Below are positions 6,102 through 13,650 of a DNA stretch of 13,650 bases, one piece after another (position 1 is the stretch's first letter; each line of letters opens with the position of its first letter). Made by a program: the position numbers and the translations under genes. The notes beneath the pieces were generated by a model, which saw nothing but the letters and a program-made list of their open reading frames with translations, was not told the DNA's origin and ran no database searches. The DNA is taken from positions 1-13,650 of the forward strand of contig CAZOFA010000066.1 in the NCBI GenBank assembly GCA_964578975.1, read 5' to 3'. The DNA comes from CAYRUP01 sp964578975. Its GTDB lineage: Bacteria; Pseudomonadota; Gammaproteobacteria; DSM-16500.

Positions 6102-7205
6102 ATGGGCAAACAAACTTCTTTATATAATGCACACGTTGAGGCGGGTGCCAAAATCGTAGATTTTGCCGGTTGGGATATGCCATTGCATTATGGCTCTCAA
6201 CTCGAAGAACATCATCAGGTGCGCCGCGATGCCGGTATGTTTGATGTGTCGCACATGACGATGGTGGATGTGACAGGCCCTGATGTCGCGAAATTTTTAC
6301 GTTATCTGTTGGCAAATAATATCGATCGTTTAATTCCGGGCAAAGCGCTGTACACGTGCATGTTGAACGAGGAAGGCGGTGTGATTGACGATTTGATTGT
6401 GTATAAAGTCTCAGATGATCATTATCGCTTAGTCGTCAACTCCGGCACACATGATAAAGATTTATTGTGGTTGGACACAAAAGCGCAAGATTTTAATCTT
6501 AAAATCACAGAACAAACCAATACGGCCATGATTGCAATTCAAGGCCCCAATGCGCACAACAAAATAACGGCGGCTTTTGCGCGAGAAGATTTGCCTGTGA
6601 AGCCATTTACTTTTTCGACGATGAACGAATGGTTTATCGCACGCACAGGCTACACCGGTGAAGATGGTTTCGAAATTATTATGCCCGCAGCGCTCGGACC
6701 TGTGCTATGGCAAAAATTATTAAAAGCGGGGATTAAACCCTGCGGTTTAGGTGCACGCGATACATTGCGACTCGAAGCAGGGTTCAATTTATATGGCGCG
6801 GATATGGATGAAACTGTTTCGCCATTAGAATCCAATTTAACTTGGACGGTTGCATTTGAACCGCCCGAACGCGATTTTATTGGACGCACTGCATTACAAG
6901 TCCAACTTAACCAAGGGTTGCAAAAAAAAATGGTTGGGTTAGTGCTCGAAGGTCAGGGCGTGTTGCGTAATCATCAAAAAGTCATGGTGAATGGTGTCGC
7001 TGTCGGTGAAATCACGAGCGGAAGTTTTTCTCCGACGTTAGGTCGCGGCATCGCGCTCGCGCGCATTCAAACCTATGTGGATAACGAATGCAGTGTTGAA
7101 ATACGCGGAAAATTAATTCCAGCCCACATCATTAAACCTCCGTTTGTGCGGCAGGGTAAAAAAGCATTTTTAGAAATAAGTCAGAGTAATGGAGCGGTCC
7201 CATGA
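6102..7205 (+). CDS. gcvT: Glycine cleavage system T protein (aminomethyltransferase)
   Basis: The T protein takes the aminomethyl group from lipoylated H protein and transfers its methylene carbon to tetrahydrofolate, releasing ammonia and forming 5,10-methylene-tetrahydrofolate. The family hallmarks are VDFAGWDMPLHYGSQ (19-33), RRDAGMFDVSHM (41-52), GGVIDDLIVY (92-101, with the conserved Asp pair), GYTGEDGFE, CGLGARDTLRLEAG and the C-terminal barrel motif ITSGSFSPTLG. I chose ATG 6102 (367 residues; E. coli about 364), which follows AAGGAA at 6085-6090. An in-frame ATG at 6069 would add 11 residues, but nothing resembling a ribosome site precedes it. The spacing to 6102 is long, so the start is less certain than the identity. 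The stop overlaps the gcvH start by four bases (ATGA), indicating translational coupling. Confidence 0.97.
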   Translation: MGKQTSLYNAHVEAGAKIVDFAGWDMPLHYGSQLEEHHQVRRDAGMFDVSHMTMVDVTGPDVAKFLRYLLANNIDRLIPGKALYTCMLNEEGGVIDDLIVYKVSDDHYRLVVNSGTHDKDLLWLDTKAQDFNLKITEQTNTAMIAIQGPNAHNKITAAFAREDLPVKPFTFSTMNEWFIARTGYTGEDGFEIIMPAALGPVLWQKLLKAGIKPCGLGARDTLRLEAGFNLYGADMDETVSPLESNLTWTVAFEPPERDFIGRTALQVQLNQGLQKKMVGLVLEGQGVLRNHQKVMVNGVAVGEITSGSFSPTLGRGIALARIQTYVDNECSVEIRGKLIPAHIIKPPFVRQGKKAFLEISQSNGAVP

Positions 7206-7591
7206 ATAGCGTGCCAAAAGCGTTAAAGTATTCCAAAACCCATGAATGGGTGCGTCAAGATGAAGATGTGATCACGATTGGTATCACCGATCATGCGCAG
7301 TGTATGTTGGGCGATTTGGTTTACATTGAATTACCCGAAGTGGAAATCACACTGGAAACAGGTCAAGAATGTGCAGTGGTTGAGTCTGTGAAAGCAGCCG
7401 CTGATATTTATTGTCCGGTGTCAGGCGAAATTGTTGAAATCAACGAAGCACTTTTAGATAATCCGCAGTTAATCAATGAAGATCCGTACGGAAAAGGTTG
7501 GTTGTTTCGCATTCGTCCGTTCGAAAATGAACATCGCGATTTATTAACCGCTGACCAATACACAAAACAAGTTGCATCCGAAGCACATTAA
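7202..7591 (+). CDS. gcvH: Glycine cleavage system H protein (lipoyl carrier)
   Basis: The H protein shuttles the aminomethyl group of glycine between the P and T proteins on a swinging lipoyl arm. The lipoylated residue is Lys64 in VVESVKAAADIY (59-70), the conserved lipoylation site. The N-terminal KYSKTHEWV and IGITDHAQCMLGDLVYIELP, and the C-terminal NEDPYGKGWLFRI, are all typical. The length of 129 is normal. The ATG overlaps the gcvT stop as ATGA, so it is translated by coupling. gcvPA follows after 17 bases. Confidence 0.98.
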   Translation: MNSVPKALKYSKTHEWVRQDEDVITIGITDHAQCMLGDLVYIELPEVEITLETGQECAVVESVKAAADIYCPVSGEIVEINEALLDNPQLINEDPYGKGWLFRIRPFENEHRDLLTADQYTKQVASEAH

Positions 7592-7608
7592 TTTTGGAGT
7601 CTTGACGC

Positions 7609-8997
7609 ATGCCATTCATTCCCCATACGCAGGATGAAGTAAAAGACATGTTGGAAACGATTGGTGCGCCCAGTATTGACGCATTATTCGATGAAATTCC
7701 ACCTGCTTTACGCATTAAAGAATTACCTCCCATTCCCGCTCAATTAACTGAAATGGAATTATCACGCTTAATGCGTGCATGTGCAGAGCAAGATACCACG
7801 GAGGCTTGTTTTATCGGTGCAGGCGCGTATGAACATCATATTCCAGGAGCAGTCTGGGAAGTGACGGGACGTGGTGAATACATGACGGCGTATACACCGT
7901 ACCAACCCGAGGCCAGTCAAGGCACACTGCAATTGTTATACGAATACCAAACCATGATGGCGAGTTTAATGGGATTGGATGTGTCGAATGCATCGTTATA
8001 CGACGGTGGTTCGGGGTTAGCAGAAGCTGTGTTGATGGCCATGCGCATTCAACGCAAAAACAATGTGCAGCGTATCATCATGCCCGCAACCGTTCATCCA
8101 CTCTATCGACAAGTGGTCAAAACCATTGTCGGTCAACAAGACGTTGAAATTGTTGATGTGCCTTATGATGCGACGACGGGACAAATTTCTCTCGCGCATC
8201 TCAAAAAATTATCGACAGAAAATTTAACTGCGCTCGTGATTCCACAACCGAATTTTTTTGGTGTATTGGAAAATGTGGATGCGTTAACTGATTGGGCTGC
8301 GGAAAATAATGCTTTAACCATTGGCGTTGTCAATCCACTGGCAATGGCACTGTTAAAACCACCGGGTCAATGGGGAAAAAAAGGCGCGGATATTGCTTGT
8401 GGCGAAGGTCAACCGCTCGGCGTGCCACTGTCATCTGGCGGACCGTATTATGGATTTTTATGTTGTCGACAAGAATATACTCGACAATTGCCCGGTCGTA
8501 TTGTTGGGCGCACGTTTGATGGCTCAGGTAAACATGGTTTTGTGTTGACACTACAAGCGCGTGAACAACACATTCGTCGCGCCAAAGCGAATTCAAATAT
8601 TTGCACCAATCAAGGATTGCTAGTCACCGCAAGCACGATTTACATGAGTTTGTTAGGCCCATACGGATTACGTAAAGTCGCGGCAACTTGTCATCAAAAT
8701 TTACAATATTTACGAAAAAAATTATTGAAAATTGAAGGCGTGCAAATTGTTTTTCAAAATAGTCCGTGTTTCCATGAAATGGTGATCAAACTAAATCAGC
8801 CGATTGATCATGTGTTGATTGAATTAGCCAAACAAAAAATTCAGGGTGGCTTCAATTTAAAAAAATTCTATCCTGAATTGGGCGAATGTTTATTGATTTG
8901 TGTGACAGAAACTAAATCGCTGGATGATTTAGAAATGTTTGCGCAAATGTTACGTGATGTATTGGGTGCAAAAATAAAGGAATACGATCATGTCTGA
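7609..8997 (+). CDS. gcvPA: Glycine dehydrogenase (decarboxylating) subunit 1, P protein alpha
   Basis: This is the N-terminal half of the split P protein, which with GcvPB forms the PLP enzyme that decarboxylates glycine and loads the aminomethyl group onto the H protein. Family signatures are FIGAGAYEHHIPGAVWE, TPYQPEASQGTLQLLYEYQT (from residue 96), the NASLYDGGSGLAEA region, GEGQPLGVPLSSGGPYYGF and LQAREQHIRRAKANSNICTN. The length of 462 fits separate GcvPA proteins of 440-460. This half carries no PLP lysine, as expected. ATG 7609 follows GGAG at 7596-7599 with nine bases between. It ends with an eight-base overlap with gcvPB. The two-subunit form is found in Gram-positives and archaea and, from memory, in Coxiella and Legionella, whereas E. 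coli has a single fused GcvP. It is not a frameshifted fusion: both halves have proper starts and ribosome sites. Confidence 0.96.
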   Translation: MPFIPHTQDEVKDMLETIGAPSIDALFDEIPPALRIKELPPIPAQLTEMELSRLMRACAEQDTTEACFIGAGAYEHHIPGAVWEVTGRGEYMTAYTPYQPEASQGTLQLLYEYQTMMASLMGLDVSNASLYDGGSGLAEAVLMAMRIQRKNNVQRIIMPATVHPLYRQVVKTIVGQQDVEIVDVPYDATTGQISLAHLKKLSTENLTALVIPQPNFFGVLENVDALTDWAAENNALTIGVVNPLAMALLKPPGQWGKKGADIACGEGQPLGVPLSSGGPYYGFLCCRQEYTRQLPGRIVGRTFDGSGKHGFVLTLQAREQHIRRAKANSNICTNQGLLVTASTIYMSLLGPYGLRKVAATCHQNLQYLRKKLLKIEGVQIVFQNSPCFHEMVIKLNQPIDHVLIELAKQKIQGGFNLKKFYPELGECLLICVTETKSLDDLEMFAQMLRDVLGAKIKEYDHV

Positions 8998-10450
8998 ATT
9001 GATCTTTGAGTTATCGCAAAATAACCGTGTTGCAGGTGCGCAAATTCCTCGAAATATGCCTGAAATAAATGATATTCCAGCTGACATGTTGCGCCAGGAT
9101 AAACCTTTATTGCCAGAAGTCTCTGAATTAGAAGTTGTGCGACATTACACGCGCTTATCGCGGCTGAATTTTTCCATCGATACGCATTTTTATCCGCTGG
9201 GTTCTTGTACCATGAAATATAATCCACGCGGCGTACATCGTCTCGCGATGATTTATGGTTTTGTTTATCACCACCCATTGTCTCTCGATATGCATAGTCA
9301 AGGTTACCTGGCGTGTGCGTATGAGTTACAAGAAATTTTAAAAGCAGTCACTGGTTTTAAAGGCGTATCGCTCACACCGATGGCAGGTGCGCAGGGAGAA
9401 TTTGCCGGTGTTGCAATGATTCGTGCTTATCATCGTGCGCGCAACGATCATGCGCGTACCGAAATTTTAGTACCGGATGCAGCGCATGGGACGAATCCAG
9501 CGACGGCTGCACAATGTGGTTATAAAGTTCGAGAAATTCCGACCGATGTGGATGGGAATGTTGATATTGAAGCATTACGTGCGGCGGTGGGTCCACAAAC
9601 GGCGGGAATTATGTTAACGAATCCATCGACGCTCGGTGTATTCGAACAAAAAATTCAGGAAATTGCGAAAATTGTGCATACGGCCGGTGGATTACTGTAT
9701 TACGACGGCGCGAATCTGAATGCAATTTTAGGTAAAGTGCGTCCGGGTGATATGGGTTTTGATGTCATGCATATTAATTTACATAAAACGTTTGCCACGC
9801 CACATGGTGGTGGTGGTCCGGGGGGAGGGCCCGTCGCAGTGAGCGAACGTTTAATTCCGTTTTTGCCGATACCAATTGTCACGAAAAAAAATGACACGTA
9901 TCAATGGCTCACGGAAGAAGATTGTCCTCAATCGATTGGGAGATTATCAACTTTCATGGGAAATGCAGGAATTATTTTGCGTGCTTATATGTACGCGCGC
10001 TTGTTGGGTGCAGAAGGCATGCATCGCGTGGCGGAATATGCGACGTTAAATGCAAATTATTTATTAGCCTTGTTAAAAAAAGCGGGATTCACACCGGCTT
10101 ATCCCAATCGTCGTGCGAGTCATGAATTTATTATCACACTAAAAAAAGAAGCAAAAGAATTTAATGCGACTGCATTGGATGTTGCAAAACGGTTGTTGGA
10201 TTATGGTTATCACGCACCGACGATGTATTTTCCTTTGATCGTACCCGAATGTTTGTTGATTGAACCGACTGAAACCGAAAGCAAACGCATCTTGGATGAG
10301 TTTTCTGCCGTGTTAGCTCGTATTATCGACGAAGCAAAAAATAATAAAGATTTTTTGAAATCGGCGCCTTACGATTTGTCGGTGGGACGTTTGGATGAAG
10401 TGAGAGCGGCGCGCGTGTTAGATTTAACGTACAAAGCGGAGAGCGCATGA
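8990..10450 (+). CDS. gcvPB: Glycine dehydrogenase (decarboxylating) subunit 2, P protein beta
   Basis: This is the PLP-carrying half of the split P protein. The Schiff-base lysine is Lys266 in HINLHKTFATPHGGGGPGGG, the hallmark of the family. Other signatures are FYPLGSCTMKYNPR near residue 66, SLTPMAGAQGEFAG, PDAAHGTNPATAA, and GYHAPTMYFPL near the end. The length of 486 is normal for GcvPB. ATG 8990 lies seven bases after AAAGGAA and overlaps the end of gcvPA by eight bases, which should keep the two subunits equimolar. Its own stop overlaps the next ATG as ATGA. The L protein (lipoamide dehydrogenase) needed to complete the cycle is not in the window; in most bacteria it is shared with the 2-oxoacid dehydrogenases. 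Confidence 0.97.
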   Translation: MSELIFELSQNNRVAGAQIPRNMPEINDIPADMLRQDKPLLPEVSELEVVRHYTRLSRLNFSIDTHFYPLGSCTMKYNPRGVHRLAMIYGFVYHHPLSLDMHSQGYLACAYELQEILKAVTGFKGVSLTPMAGAQGEFAGVAMIRAYHRARNDHARTEILVPDAAHGTNPATAAQCGYKVREIPTDVDGNVDIEALRAAVGPQTAGIMLTNPSTLGVFEQKIQEIAKIVHTAGGLLYYDGANLNAILGKVRPGDMGFDVMHINLHKTFATPHGGGGPGGGPVAVSERLIPFLPIPIVTKKNDTYQWLTEEDCPQSIGRLSTFMGNAGIILRAYMYARLLGAEGMHRVAEYATLNANYLLALLKKAGFTPAYPNRRASHEFIITLKKEAKEFNATALDVAKRLLDYGYHAPTMYFPLIVPECLLIEPTETESKRILDEFSAVLARIIDEAKNNKDFLKSAPYDLSVGRLDEVRAARVLDLTYKAESA

Positions 10451-11481
10451 CTTATCAGTGGGCTGTCATCGGGGCAGGGCCTGCTGGGATTGCAACGGTC
10501 GGAAAATTATTAGATCACGGTGTGAAAGCGCAGGAAATTGCGTGGGTTGATCCACATTTTACGGTGGGTGATTTTGGAACTTTGTGGCGTGGTGTACCCA
10601 GTAATACAAAAGTTGAAAAATTTTTAAAATTTTTAACCGAGTGTTCTGCGTTTGATTATAAAAATTGTGTGGATGATTTTGCTTTAAATCATTTGGATCC
10701 TGATCACACTTGCGAATTAAATTTGATGGCAGATCCTTTGCAATGGGTGACCGCGCAGTTAAGAAAAAAAGTTTCAGCGTTAGTCGATGTCGCAGAACAA
10801 ATTAAATTAACTGAACGCGTTTGGCATATCACGTTGCAAAAATCAAAAATTACGGCGAAAAATATTGTGTTGGCAATCGGCGCTGAGCCAAAAACAATGG
10901 CATTCACGGTGCCGATGGTATCATTGCCTGATGCGATGGATCGTCAACGCATCCATGAGCATTGTCAATCACATGAAACAATTGCCGTGTTTGGTTCTTC
11001 ACATTCAGCTATTTTAGTGTTGCGTAATTTAGTGGAGTGCGGTGTGCGACGTATTATTAATTTTTATCGTTCACCGTTGCGTTATGCAATTTATCTCAAT
11101 GATTGGATTTTGTTTGATGACACTGGATTGAAAGGTCCAACCGCACAATGGGCGAAAGAAAATATTGATGGTGCTATTCCAAAGAATCTTGAGCGTATCT
11201 ACTCGAATAAAGAAAATATCGAGCATTACTTGCCTCAGTGTGATAAAGCCATTTATGCGGTGGGATTTACTCGTCGTCATTTGCCGGTGGTGGATGGCGT
11301 CGGGCATTTGGAATATATCAAAGAATGCGGCATTATTGCGCCCGGATTATTTGGTATTGGGATTGCGTTTCCAGAAGCGAAATACAATCCACTCGGGATT
11401 CATGAGCATCGTGTTGGGTTGTGGAAATTTATGGATTATCTGCAACGCGTTTTGCCGATTTGGTTACAATATTCGCCTTAG
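10447..11481 (+). CDS. FAD/NAD(P)-binding oxidoreductase of unknown substrate
   Basis: The fold is a two-dinucleotide-binding-domain flavoprotein. An N-terminal FAD-binding strand carries VIGAGPAG (residues 7-13), there is an AIGAEPK turn near 143-149, and a second nucleotide-binding site IAVFGSSHSA (179-188), in which the usual GxGxxG is replaced by Gly-Ser-Ser-His-Ser. IYAVGF (269-274) and LFGIGIAFPE (301-310) complete the fold. It has 344 residues and no signal peptide. It lacks the redox-active CxxxxC of lipoamide dehydrogenase and the CxxC of thioredoxin reductase, so it is not the L protein. It resembles the loosely annotated pyridine-nucleotide oxidoreductase or monooxygenase-like proteins; I cannot name a substrate. 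The ATG overlaps the gcvPB stop by four bases and GGAG lies five bases upstream, so it is the last gene of the gcv operon. It converges on the adhesin gene with only four bases between their stops. Confidence 0.85.
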   Translation: MTYQWAVIGAGPAGIATVGKLLDHGVKAQEIAWVDPHFTVGDFGTLWRGVPSNTKVEKFLKFLTECSAFDYKNCVDDFALNHLDPDHTCELNLMADPLQWVTAQLRKKVSALVDVAEQIKLTERVWHITLQKSKITAKNIVLAIGAEPKTMAFTVPMVSLPDAMDRQRIHEHCQSHETIAVFGSSHSAILVLRNLVECGVRRIINFYRSPLRYAIYLNDWILFDDTGLKGPTAQWAKENIDGAIPKNLERIYSNKENIEHYLPQCDKAIYAVGFTRRHLPVVDGVGHLEYIKECGIIAPGLFGIGIAFPEAKYNPLGIHEHRVGLWKFMDYLQRVLPIWLQYSP

Positions 11482-11485
11482 GTTC

Positions 11486-13650
11486 TTAGCCACCACAGAC
11501 TTGAATCGAGTCACCGATCGATGTGCATTGTCGCCCACTGGTTTCCGATTCTGTTTCAACCGAGTTATTCTGATAACTTGTAATTGGCATCAGTTTAATG
11601 GGTTGTTCCGTTACTGTGGGCGGAATAATATTTTGGATGACCGGTTGTAAAATAATATCTGGCGGTGTTGGGGTTGGGGCCGCATTTGGTAAAATATTCG
11701 CACTCAAGCCAGTGGGTAAAATGACTGAATAATTTCCGCCAGCCGAACCTGATAGCGCAATGTTAGTCGCAATGACTGTTATGTTAGCGCCTGGATTAGG
11801 AGTCACGAAATTGCCTTGTCCGCCGGATGCAAGCACATTTCCAGCATCGAAACTCAGAATTCCTGACAAGATTGCAGCACTGGTGTTAAGTATCGCAGCG
11901 GTTGAACCGTCAAATAATTTATTATTGGCAATGACACCTGAAATAGTTAGATTAGCAGTGTTAATCGTCAATGCACCGTTGTGATAAGTGGTGGTGTAAT
12001 TGGTAGGATCATACGTTCCACCGGTCGCACCCGATACCAAAATGGCATAAGGATTTCCTGCAACAGTAGCAGTGTCGGCACCGCCTGTGGTGGTTAAGTT
12101 GACACTACCAACCGTTTCACCATTTTGTAACCCTGTTGTGCTATAGGCTGTCGGTGTAAAGACTTGACCATAGGTCTTGCTGGCGTTATTGGCGGTGATT
12201 GACAACGCAGCGGGGGTCACTGTCAATTGTCCGTTGTTATAAGAAATGTTGTAATTAGCCGCGCTAAATGTACCACCGGTTGCAGCGGATGCAGTAATTG
12301 TATATGGACCTCCGACAACATTTGCAGTCGATCCAGTGCCGCTACTGGTTAAAGTGACACTGCCAACGGTTTCACTATTTTGTAAACCGCTAGATGTGAA
12401 TGCAGTATTGCCGAGTGAAAGCACTTGTCCATAACTCTTGCTGCGATTATTCGCAGTGATGGATAACGCAGCGGGACTTACTGACAATTGTCCATTGTTA
12501 TAGGCGATCGTGTAATCACTTGCAGTAAACGTTCCACCGGTAGCGCTTGACGCCACAATCGCATACGGACTTCCTGCGACATTCGCAGTACCCGCAGCAC
12601 CACTACTGGTTAAAGTCACACTGCCAATCGTTTCACTGTTTTGTAAACCGGAAGAGGTAAATGCACTTGTACCAAGCGAGAGAACTTGACCATATGTCTT
12701 GCTGTTATTGTTCGCGGTAACTGATAACGCAGCGGGATTTACTGTTAATGCACCGTTGTTGTAAGTGATGCTGTAATTGTTGGTATCAAACGTACCACCG
12801 GTAGCAGCGGACGCCACAATCGCATAAGGACTTGCAGCAACGTGAGCCGTTGCGCTGGTACCGCTACTTGTTAAAGTGACAGTGCCAATGGTTTCACTAT
12901 TTTGTAAACCGCTTGATGTAAATGCAGTATTACCGAGCGCGAGAACTTGCCCGTATGTTTTGCTGTTATTGTTCGCGGTGACTGATAACGCAGCGGGATT
13001 AACTGTTAATGCACCGTTGTTATAAGTGATGCTGTAATTGTTAGTATCAAACGTGCCACCGGTAGCGCTTGATGCTACAATCGCATAAGGATTTCCTGCG
13101 ACATTTGCAGTTGCTCCAGTGCCACTGCTGTTTAAAGTGACACTGCCAATGGTTTCACTATTTTGTAAACCGGATGCAGTAAATGCTGTATTACCAAGCG
13201 AAAGCACTTGTCCATAGGTCTTGCTTCGATTGTTCGCGGAGATAGATAACGCAGCAGGGTTCACTGTCAATTGTCCATTGTTATAGCTGATTGCATAATC
13301 GCTTGCAGTAAAAGTTCCACCGGTAGCAGCAGACGCGACAATCGCATAAGGACTTCCTGCCACATTCGCGGTACCCGCAGCACCGCTACTGGTTAAAGTC
13401 ACACTGCCGACTGTTTCACTATTTTGTAAACCGGATGGCGTAAATGCTGAAGTGCCGAGTGAAAGTACTTGTCCGTAACTCTTACTTCGATTATTTGCGG
13501 TGATGGATAACGCAGCAGGATTTACGGTTAATTGTCCGTTGTTATAAGTAATCGCGTAATCGCTTGCAGTGAAAGTTCCACCGGTAGCGCTTGATGCCAC
13601 AATCGCATAAGGACTTCCTGCGACATGAGCAGTTGCTCCAGTACCACTAC
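11486..13650 (-). CDS. Large repetitive surface adhesin, C-terminal part (MBG and YDG repeats; partial)
   Basis: The frame is open to the window edge at 13650; a GTG at 13600 is an ordinary Val inside a repeat, not a start. The visible 720 residues hold a 17-residue partial repeat, then five 87-residue MBG-type units and one of 85 (YGQVLSLG...SGLQNSETVGSVTL...PYAIVAS...YNNGQLTVNPAALSITANN). A YDG-type domain follows (ISGVIANNKLFDGSTAA to GGNYSVILPTGLSANI), then a Pro-rich segment (NAAPTPTPPDIILQP) and a tail with the only two cysteines visible, CTSIGDSIQVC, two residues from the end. MBG and YDG repeats are typical of filamentous-haemagglutinin-like exoproteins of two-partner secretion, but the diagnostic N-terminal secretion domain is outside the window. 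The repeats are rich in Ser, Thr, Asn and Gly and very poor in charge, as in secreted beta-structured stalks. The exact class and any secretion partner are inferred. Confidence 0.85.
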   Translation of the reverse strand, partial: SGTGATAHVAGSPYAIVASSATGGTFTASDYAITYNNGQLTVNPAALSITANNRSKSYGQVLSLGTSAFTPSGLQNSETVGSVTLTSSGAAGTANVAGSPYAIVASAATGGTFTASDYAISYNNGQLTVNPAALSISANNRSKTYGQVLSLGNTAFTASGLQNSETIGSVTLNSSGTGATANVAGNPYAIVASSATGGTFDTNNYSITYNNGALTVNPAALSVTANNNSKTYGQVLALGNTAFTSSGLQNSETIGTVTLTSSGTSATAHVAASPYAIVASAATGGTFDTNNYSITYNNGALTVNPAALSVTANNNSKTYGQVLSLGTSAFTSSGLQNSETIGSVTLTSSGAAGTANVAGSPYAIVASSATGGTFTASDYTIAYNNGQLSVSPAALSITANNRSKSYGQVLSLGNTAFTSSGLQNSETVGSVTLTSSGTGSTANVVGGPYTITASAATGGTFSAANYNISYNNGQLTVTPAALSITANNASKTYGQVFTPTAYSTTGLQNGETVGSVNLTTTGGADTATVAGNPYAILVSGATGGTYDPTNYTTTYHNGALTINTANLTISGVIANNKLFDGSTAAILNTSAAILSGILSFDAGNVLASGGQGNFVTPNPGANITVIATNIALSGSAGGNYSVILPTGLSANILPNAAPTPTPPDIILQPVIQNIIPPTVTEQPIKLMPITSYQNNSVETESETSGRQCTSIGDSIQVCGG
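12038..13597 (-). repeat. Tandem 261-base coding repeat, six units
   Basis: Six in-frame units lie end to end, read on the - strand: 13597-13337, 13336-13076, 13075-12815, 12814-12554, 12553-12293 (each 261 bases, 87 residues) and 12292-12038 (255 bases, 85 residues, most diverged). A further partial unit runs off at 13650. Each encodes one MBG-type domain. Variant blocks are shuffled between units: TASDY in units 1, 2 and 5 against DTNNY in 3 and 4; NRSK against NNSK; GTSAFT against GNTAFT. That pattern points to recombination or gene conversion among units. Copy number is likely to vary between strains. Confidence 0.92.

Noticed and set aside
8970..9000. Frameshift splitting a fused glycine dehydrogenase
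   Set aside because: Both halves have their own ribosome site and start, normal lengths for separate subunits, and an overlapping junction typical of genuine gcvPA-gcvPB pairs.
10447..11481. Lipoamide dehydrogenase (L protein) completing the glycine cleavage operon
   Set aside because: It lacks the redox-active disulfide motif and the interface domain of that enzyme, and is about 130 residues too short.
11165..11650. A 161-residue plus-strand frame crossing the convergent junction
   Set aside because: It overlaps the oxidoreductase in another frame and the adhesin on the opposite strand; its composition (many Arg, Cys, Trp) looks like an out-of-frame reading.
13337..13600. Start of the adhesin gene at 13600
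   Set aside because: The codon there is GTG inside the repeated PYAIVAS motif, and the frame continues to the window edge with more repeat sequence.
12038..13650. CRISPR-like or non-coding satellite array
   Set aside because: The period is 261 bases, the frame is open throughout with codon-level variation, and the product is a clear MBG-type repeat protein.

Overview
The window reads as chromosome of a gammaproteobacterium, most like Legionellales (Coxiella/Legionella-type). This rests on remembered family features, not on a search. The pointers are a DesA-type phospholipid desaturase, the coaBC-dut-algC block with rpmB-rpmG diverging from it (also seen in Pseudomonas), a UbiI-type hydroxylase directly before gcvTH (as in E. 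coli), and a P-protein split into GcvPA and GcvPB. Codon use leans to A/T in third positions throughout and no insertion sequence or phage gene is visible, so most of the window is core genome.

Layout from left to right. (1) Positions 1-513 hold the 3' end of a fatty acid desaturase gene on the + strand. It converges on an unrecognised 133-residue gene on the - strand (618-1019), and a nested palindromic repeat (533-623) lies between them. (2) Positions 1084-1551 on the - strand hold rpmB-rpmG, ribosomal proteins L28 and L33; this L33 is unusually long. A good promoter sits upstream at 1599-1627. (3) Positions 1688-5982 on the + strand hold the tight cluster coaBC-dut-algC-ubiI, with gaps of 1, 3 and 1 bases. 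It covers coenzyme A synthesis, dUTP hydrolysis, sugar-phosphate mutase and ubiquinone hydroxylation. The 3' end of ubiI runs into a second copy of the palindromic repeat family (5945-6007). (4) Positions 6102-11481 on the + strand hold gcvT-gcvH-gcvPA-gcvPB followed by an FAD-dependent oxidoreductase of unknown substrate. Apart from a 17-base gap before gcvPA, these genes overlap. The gcv genes encode the T, H and P proteins of the glycine cleavage system; the L protein is not in the window. (5) Positions 11486-13650 on the - strand hold the C-terminal part of a large repetitive surface protein. It has 87-residue MBG-type repeats, a YDG-type domain, a proline-rich stretch and a terminal cysteine pair, and its N-terminus lies beyond the window.

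Most of the window is ordinary housekeeping DNA. The items that deserve a second look are the two related palindromes that supply the ends of coding sequences, the oxidoreductase translationally coupled to gcvPB, the enlarged L33, and the mosaic repeat adhesin with its lone C-terminal cysteine pair. I found no convincing new defence, CRISPR or mobile system.
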